Source of the DNA: Glandiceps talaboti
Lineage: Eukaryota > Hemichordata > Enteropneusta > Spengelidae
NCBI RefSeq assembly: GCF_964340395.1
Contig: NC_135561.1
Location: forward strand, 12,588,961-12,652,960
DNA length: 64,000 bases
Direction of reading: 5' to 3'
Both the position numbers and the translations under genes were made by a program. Below the pieces are notes generated by a model. It worked only from the letters and a program-made list of their open reading frames with translations. It searched no databases and was not told the origin of the DNA. Below, one piece after another: positions 60,441 through 64,000 of the stretch. Each line of letters begins with the position of its first letter. The first letter of the stretch is position 1.

Positions 60441-62665
60441 ACATACATACATACATGTACAGGTACATACACACATACACACACAGGCAGACAGACACTT
60501 TGGCATGCCTGTATCACTGCTAAACTTTCTCATTTTCAAAAAAAGTGAATCACAAGACCACTCACAACTAGTTGAACAACATGTCAGAATAAGAAGTATT
60601 TGATAACTAACCCATTCATATAGTTCTGATTTATGTGAGTGGAATGTCTAAATATATGACATACCATCACACCATGTCACATTAGTGCTATTTTGAAATA
60701 GGAATCTTCATACATTTAAGTTACAATTCTAAAAGTACATGTACACAGGGGAAATACTCTGAGAGCTCACCCCTGGAACTAATGATAGGGCTGAGGATAA
60801 TTTGCATATTAAAAGAATGCATTGTTATGTTAATTACTTGCCATTGTTTTTTAAGAAACTGAAGTAGATCAAATTATTTGCTCATTGACATTAGGAGAAA
60901 ACTGGTAATATAGGTTAAGAATGGACTCGGGGATAGTTTGAAAAATTATCAAGATTATTGACAGAATTACTTACATATATATAAAAGATAGTTTGGTGTT
61001 CATATAATTTTGTTTAGTGAACACACACGGATGAGATGCAAAACTGTCTTACCTTATTTGCTAAGAGAACTACAGGAATATTTTGACCATTTGGAAGTTG
61101 AACTTTACTGTCTAAGTCATTTTTCCATTTCTGTACAGCTTCGAATGTTGATGCCCTGGTCACATCAAACACAATAAATGCACCTACTGCCTCCTTGTAG
61201 TATACCCTTGTCATATTACCAAACCGTTCCTGCCCTGTGTAATAATGACAAAATTATTAATTAGTGTTATACACATGTAATCGTGATTACTTGTATCAGT
61301 CCACAAGCTATACTATTGATATCTGCAATGCAGTTCAATTTGGTAACCATTATTACACACTTGTTTCTAAATGAGTGCATGGCCATTCCATGCATACCAA
61401 AATCGTGTGAATACAGAGTTAAAATTTTTATGAAATTTTGGAACAGCAGGGAATATCTGGTAAAAGAATACGCAAAATACAAAATAAATTACTTGCCATT
61501 GGTGGTGGCAGAACGTTAACACTTAAACGTTAAACCATAGCAACAATCATGTTTTCAATGTCGCCTACTTACCAGCAATGTCCCATAGTTGTAAACGTAT
61601 CAATGTATCTGCATCCCAATTAATAACTTTTAACGCAAAATCAACACCAATCTAGTTATATCGGTTAAGGTAAATATACTGTCAGTGTGGACATATGTAA
61701 AATTGTTGATATGTAATGATATTATTATTCATATTATGTATTTTGTCCTTATTTTTGTTGGATAAAACGGCTTTTAATGACTTTAGTTTCTGAAATGCCA
61801 AGTAATGCATGTAATTAATATAATGTAGACTCCATACTGGTTTCAATGAATAATTTATCATTATTAATAATGCCTGTGATAGTCTATTTTCATGTTGTAT
61901 TGTTAAATGTGTGTAGCAGGTGTGATAAGAATTCATTATACATGTATGTAGTGGGTATTTGGAGGGGCTATGATAGAAGAAATAGTACAATGACAATGTT
62001 TTACAATACGGTGAACCTCTCATAACAAGACACTGCCTCCCCCCGCCCTCCTCCCAACACACACAGTGTTCCGGACAATACACATGTGTGATGTAGGCCA
62101 GCAGTTATATACATGTACATGTATGTTCATTATCATGTGACTAATACCATTGCATAAGGCAAAACTGTTCTTCTGTGAAAAAATTTGAAATTATGGTGGA
62201 CCAGCTAACTGTTGTTGTCACATTATTGTCATTGTGGTGTCCTGATTTTGAATCAGATGTTACATGTATTTCAACTTCATGTAAAACCTGTACTGTAAGA
62301 GGCTGAGCCCGGGCTCATTTTCCACAAAAGTTTGAGTAAATCAACATATTTTATAAACAGATCACTGATTGGACATTTCTCCTCAAATAACATTATGTTG
62401 TGCACTAAGCACACATGATATTAGCCCTTACAAAATATCATTGTCACAGTAGGGATGATGCTTCAACTGTGGCAATTTTTTCACTTGGCTGATTTATCAA
62501 GCAACCATAATGAATGAATTGACTTTTATAAAAGGATACAGTAGCTCTGTAATGTTGTGAGAAAAACTGGTGTACATATCTCTTGATGACACTGGTTTTA
62601 CCTGTACCTAAGTCACCAATAACAAGTACTTTGTATAAATGTTCTCTTTTTTCACCGGTAGCTGA
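57187..62665 (-). CDS. RAB32: Rab32/Rab38-type small GTPase, first exon missing
   Basis: Membrane-trafficking GTPase of the Rab32 subfamily, which acts on lysosome-related organelles and, for Rab32, mitochondria. Minus-strand exons: 62540-62665, 61573-61651, 61053-61234, 59184-59327, 57187-57300. Total 645 nt, 214 aa plus stop; no ATG in frame in the first exon seen, so an upstream exon lies further on. Seen: P-loop GDLGTGKTS (residues 17-25), ATIGVDFALKV switch I, WDIAGQERF (65-73; the Ile-Ala in place of Thr-Ala marks the Rab32/38 group), MTRVYYKEAVGAF, NKCD (128-131), ETSAKEN (158-164), and a C-terminal GSCC for double geranylgeranylation. All G-boxes are intact. The last intron holds a CCAAT-like repeat and a 47-bp minisatellite. 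Rab32 versus Rab38 cannot be told apart, as these split in vertebrates. Confidence 0.96.
57316..57660. repeat. ~37-bp degenerate repeat carrying CCAAT boxes
   Basis: About ten copies of GTGATTGGCTATAATCTGTC-like sequence in the last Rab intron. On the gene's sense strand each reads AGCCAATCAC, a classic NF-Y CCAAT box. Copies are diverged between the boxes while TGATTGGCT is well kept. Confidence 0.8.
57676..57762 (-). other. Possible coding exon, product unknown
   Basis: On the minus strand this reads EEKIRKMLESEYDIAWAYYD, then DLLQLPKE and a stop at 57676-57678; the frame stays open upstream to about 57838. The only nearby acceptor-like AG leaves a phase that does not fit the phase-0 donor of the preceding Rab exon, so it is not a simple alternative Rab ending. 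It may be the last exon of another gene or chance. Confidence 0.25.
58030..59095. repeat. 47-bp minisatellite, about 23 copies, in Rab intron
   Basis: Unit ACTTGGCTATCTGACTTGAC, ATACTGGCTTGACAGTATAG, CCCAGAG. Copies are highly alike, with some shortened by about 9-10 bp (loss of GTATA or similar before CCCAGAAAC). An inverted piece of the unit (GGCCAAGTCTCTGGGCTAT) lies just outside at 59114-59132, close to the exon donor at 59183. Confidence 0.95.
60227..60490. repeat. (CATA)n/(CA)n compound microsatellite
   Basis: Long CATA tract with CA block in a Rab intron. Frames through it are artefacts. Confidence 0.95.
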
Positions 62666-63060
62666 CTGTAATAGAAAAGAAATATATAATAAATATTAGT
62701 TATAATAAACTTATCAAATGGATCTATTCATGATTTCAGAAAAAGAGCTCCCTGATTATCAGTTACAAAATCTTATTCAAAATCTAATGTACATGTATAG
62801 TGGTTGGCTAGTTGATCACTTCCTGTTTCTGCTTTGTACTGTGCTAAACACCTTGCGGTTATCACGTATAGGTCAGTGTAGTACTTGAGTGATGTGATGA
62901 GTTTACAATATTTGATGTGCTGTAAGTTTTCAGTTCTTGTATGTTTACTTGTTGAGGTGTGTTTTGAAAGAGTTGATGTCCTTGACTTTGACCTTGACTT
63001 TGACCTTGACTTTCATTTTGTATCACAATTTTATGATAGTTTACTGTTGTTCTTGTTCAG
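62666..63060. other. Rab upstream intron, nothing firm
   Basis: No array other than a short (GACCTTGACTTT)n run at 62982-63013, and no in-frame ATG exon for the Rab gene before the window edge that I could support. Confidence 0.4.
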
Positions 63061-63160
63061 TAGCATGGAATGGATTTCACACACATGCTTTGACTGGTGT
63101 CGATAGAAAAGTTATCCAACAGAAAAAGCTATGGTTCATTGACTCAAACAATGGCCATTA
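63061..63160 (+). other. Possible coding exon on the plus strand, product unknown
   Basis: Preceded by a pyrimidine-rich TTGTTCTTGTTCAG and followed by GTAAGT, this 100-nt block reads AWNGFHTHALTGVDRKVIQQ, then KKLWFIDSNNGHY, in one open frame. Both splice sites look good. I do not recognise the family. It would belong to a gene running out of the window, opposite to the Rab gene, or be a chance hit. Confidence 0.35.
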
Positions 63161-64000
63161 GTAAGTACTGTATTTACATGTAAGTTGAACACTAATACAC
63201 TATATATGTATGTTAAAAATGCCTACATTTTGTACACAACAAAATTATTTTTAAAAAATCATATATTCATAAAAATATTTTTTTTTTAAAAGAAAACTTT
63301 CTTCCTCAGATGAAGATGGCCATCAGTTGTTGAAATATTGAAGTATTTGATACTTAACTTCAAGGGGTGAAATTAACTTTACGGCAGTTTTGCTGAGAAT
63401 TCAGTGAAAATATTAGTGAAAAGAATGAATTTAATTCAAACCGGCTTTAAAAAGTTCACAAATCACCACAGAGAGTAAAGATCAGAGGTCAAAGGTCAAA
63501 CAGCAACATACATTTCTGCTACATGTACTTCAGTTCTGTCAAGATTTTTATGAAAGAGGTCAGTTTCAGGTTGGCAAGTATACCCAATCTATCAAAATTG
63601 ACATATAATGTAATGTACAATGTACATGATGGTGTTTTTTTGTTGAAATAAAGATGTCCCCTTTGTCCTATTTGTTGGATTTCAGGAATCATTTGAAATG
63701 TGTGCATTTTGGAACGGAAGAATTGACATTGTGGCAGTGACCTTGGTACAAACAGCTATCAGTGTAAAGGTCAAATGGGGACAGATTACAATCAAGGGTG
63801 AACAATACTTGTCATTGTATACATGTAATGTATATCAACACATTCTGCTATGTCCTGAGAGAGGACAAGACTTAACCCAAGTTCTTTTCAAATGTACTTT
63901 TACTTCCCACTCTACTTCACCCTATTTTGTAAATTTTAATTGCAAAAGAATTGACATATATTGTCAGGACCATTTATATCAGGTCAATCTATTTATACAA
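63161..64000. other. Window edge, nothing recognised
   Basis: AT-rich sequence with poly-A/T runs. No exon or repeat family could be supported. Confidence 0.45.

Noticed and set aside
63124-63175. First exon of the Rab gene on the minus strand (ATGGCCATT)
   Set aside because: The frame stops after three codons and has no donor.

Overview
This is a window of an animal (metazoan) nuclear genome. It is AT-rich (roughly two thirds A+T by eye), its genes are split by GT-AG introns, and it is heavy in microsatellites and minisatellites. The proteins look like those of a bilaterian invertebrate. A marine invertebrate deuterostome such as a hemichordate or amphioxus is my best guess, but the sequence does not settle this.

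Four conserved protein-coding genes could be rebuilt exon by exon, all with consistent phase. (1) 547-19385, +: the 3' two thirds of an AGO-clade Argonaute (L2 linker, MID and PIWI; slicer residues D-E-D-H intact), 12 exons with the 5' part off the window. (2) 33198-36668, -: the MICOS subunit MIC27/APOOL family, complete, 5 exons, 236 aa. (3) 36736-47473, +: SMNDC1/SPF30, a Tudor-domain splicing factor, complete, 7 exons, 238 aa. (4) 57187-62665, -: a Rab32/Rab38-type GTPase, 5 exons in view, first exon missing. APOOL and SMNDC1 are head to head with only 67 bp between their ATGs and must share a promoter. No tRNA, rRNA, CRISPR or viral element was seen.

The rest is introns and intergenic DNA full of tandem arrays: 41 bp at 13.98 kb, about 53 bp at 29.9-31.8 kb, 45 bp at 41.8-46.1 kb, 114 bp at 49.0-50.5 kb, 47 bp at 58.0-59.1 kb, and many (CATA)n tracts. 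There are also several imperfect palindromes of 100-350 bp, mostly in Argonaute introns, and one TIR-bounded non-autonomous element at 26222-27599.

The most striking signal is that tandem repeats have amplified real exon ends together with their 5' splice sites. In SMNDC1, a 4.2-kb array of roughly 95 units starts inside exon 5: each unit is 33 nt of exon end plus a GTAAGT donor. In Argonaute, the end of the 9859-9960 exon and its donor are repeated about four times at 61-63 bp spacing, and a 66-nt in-frame partial copy of the next exon sits at 8355-8420. That a core splicing factor carries nearly a hundred decoy U1 sites just after a coding exon, each read-through ending at once in a stop codon, is the best candidate here for an undescribed regulatory arrangement. 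The regulatory reading is inference; the repeats themselves are directly visible.
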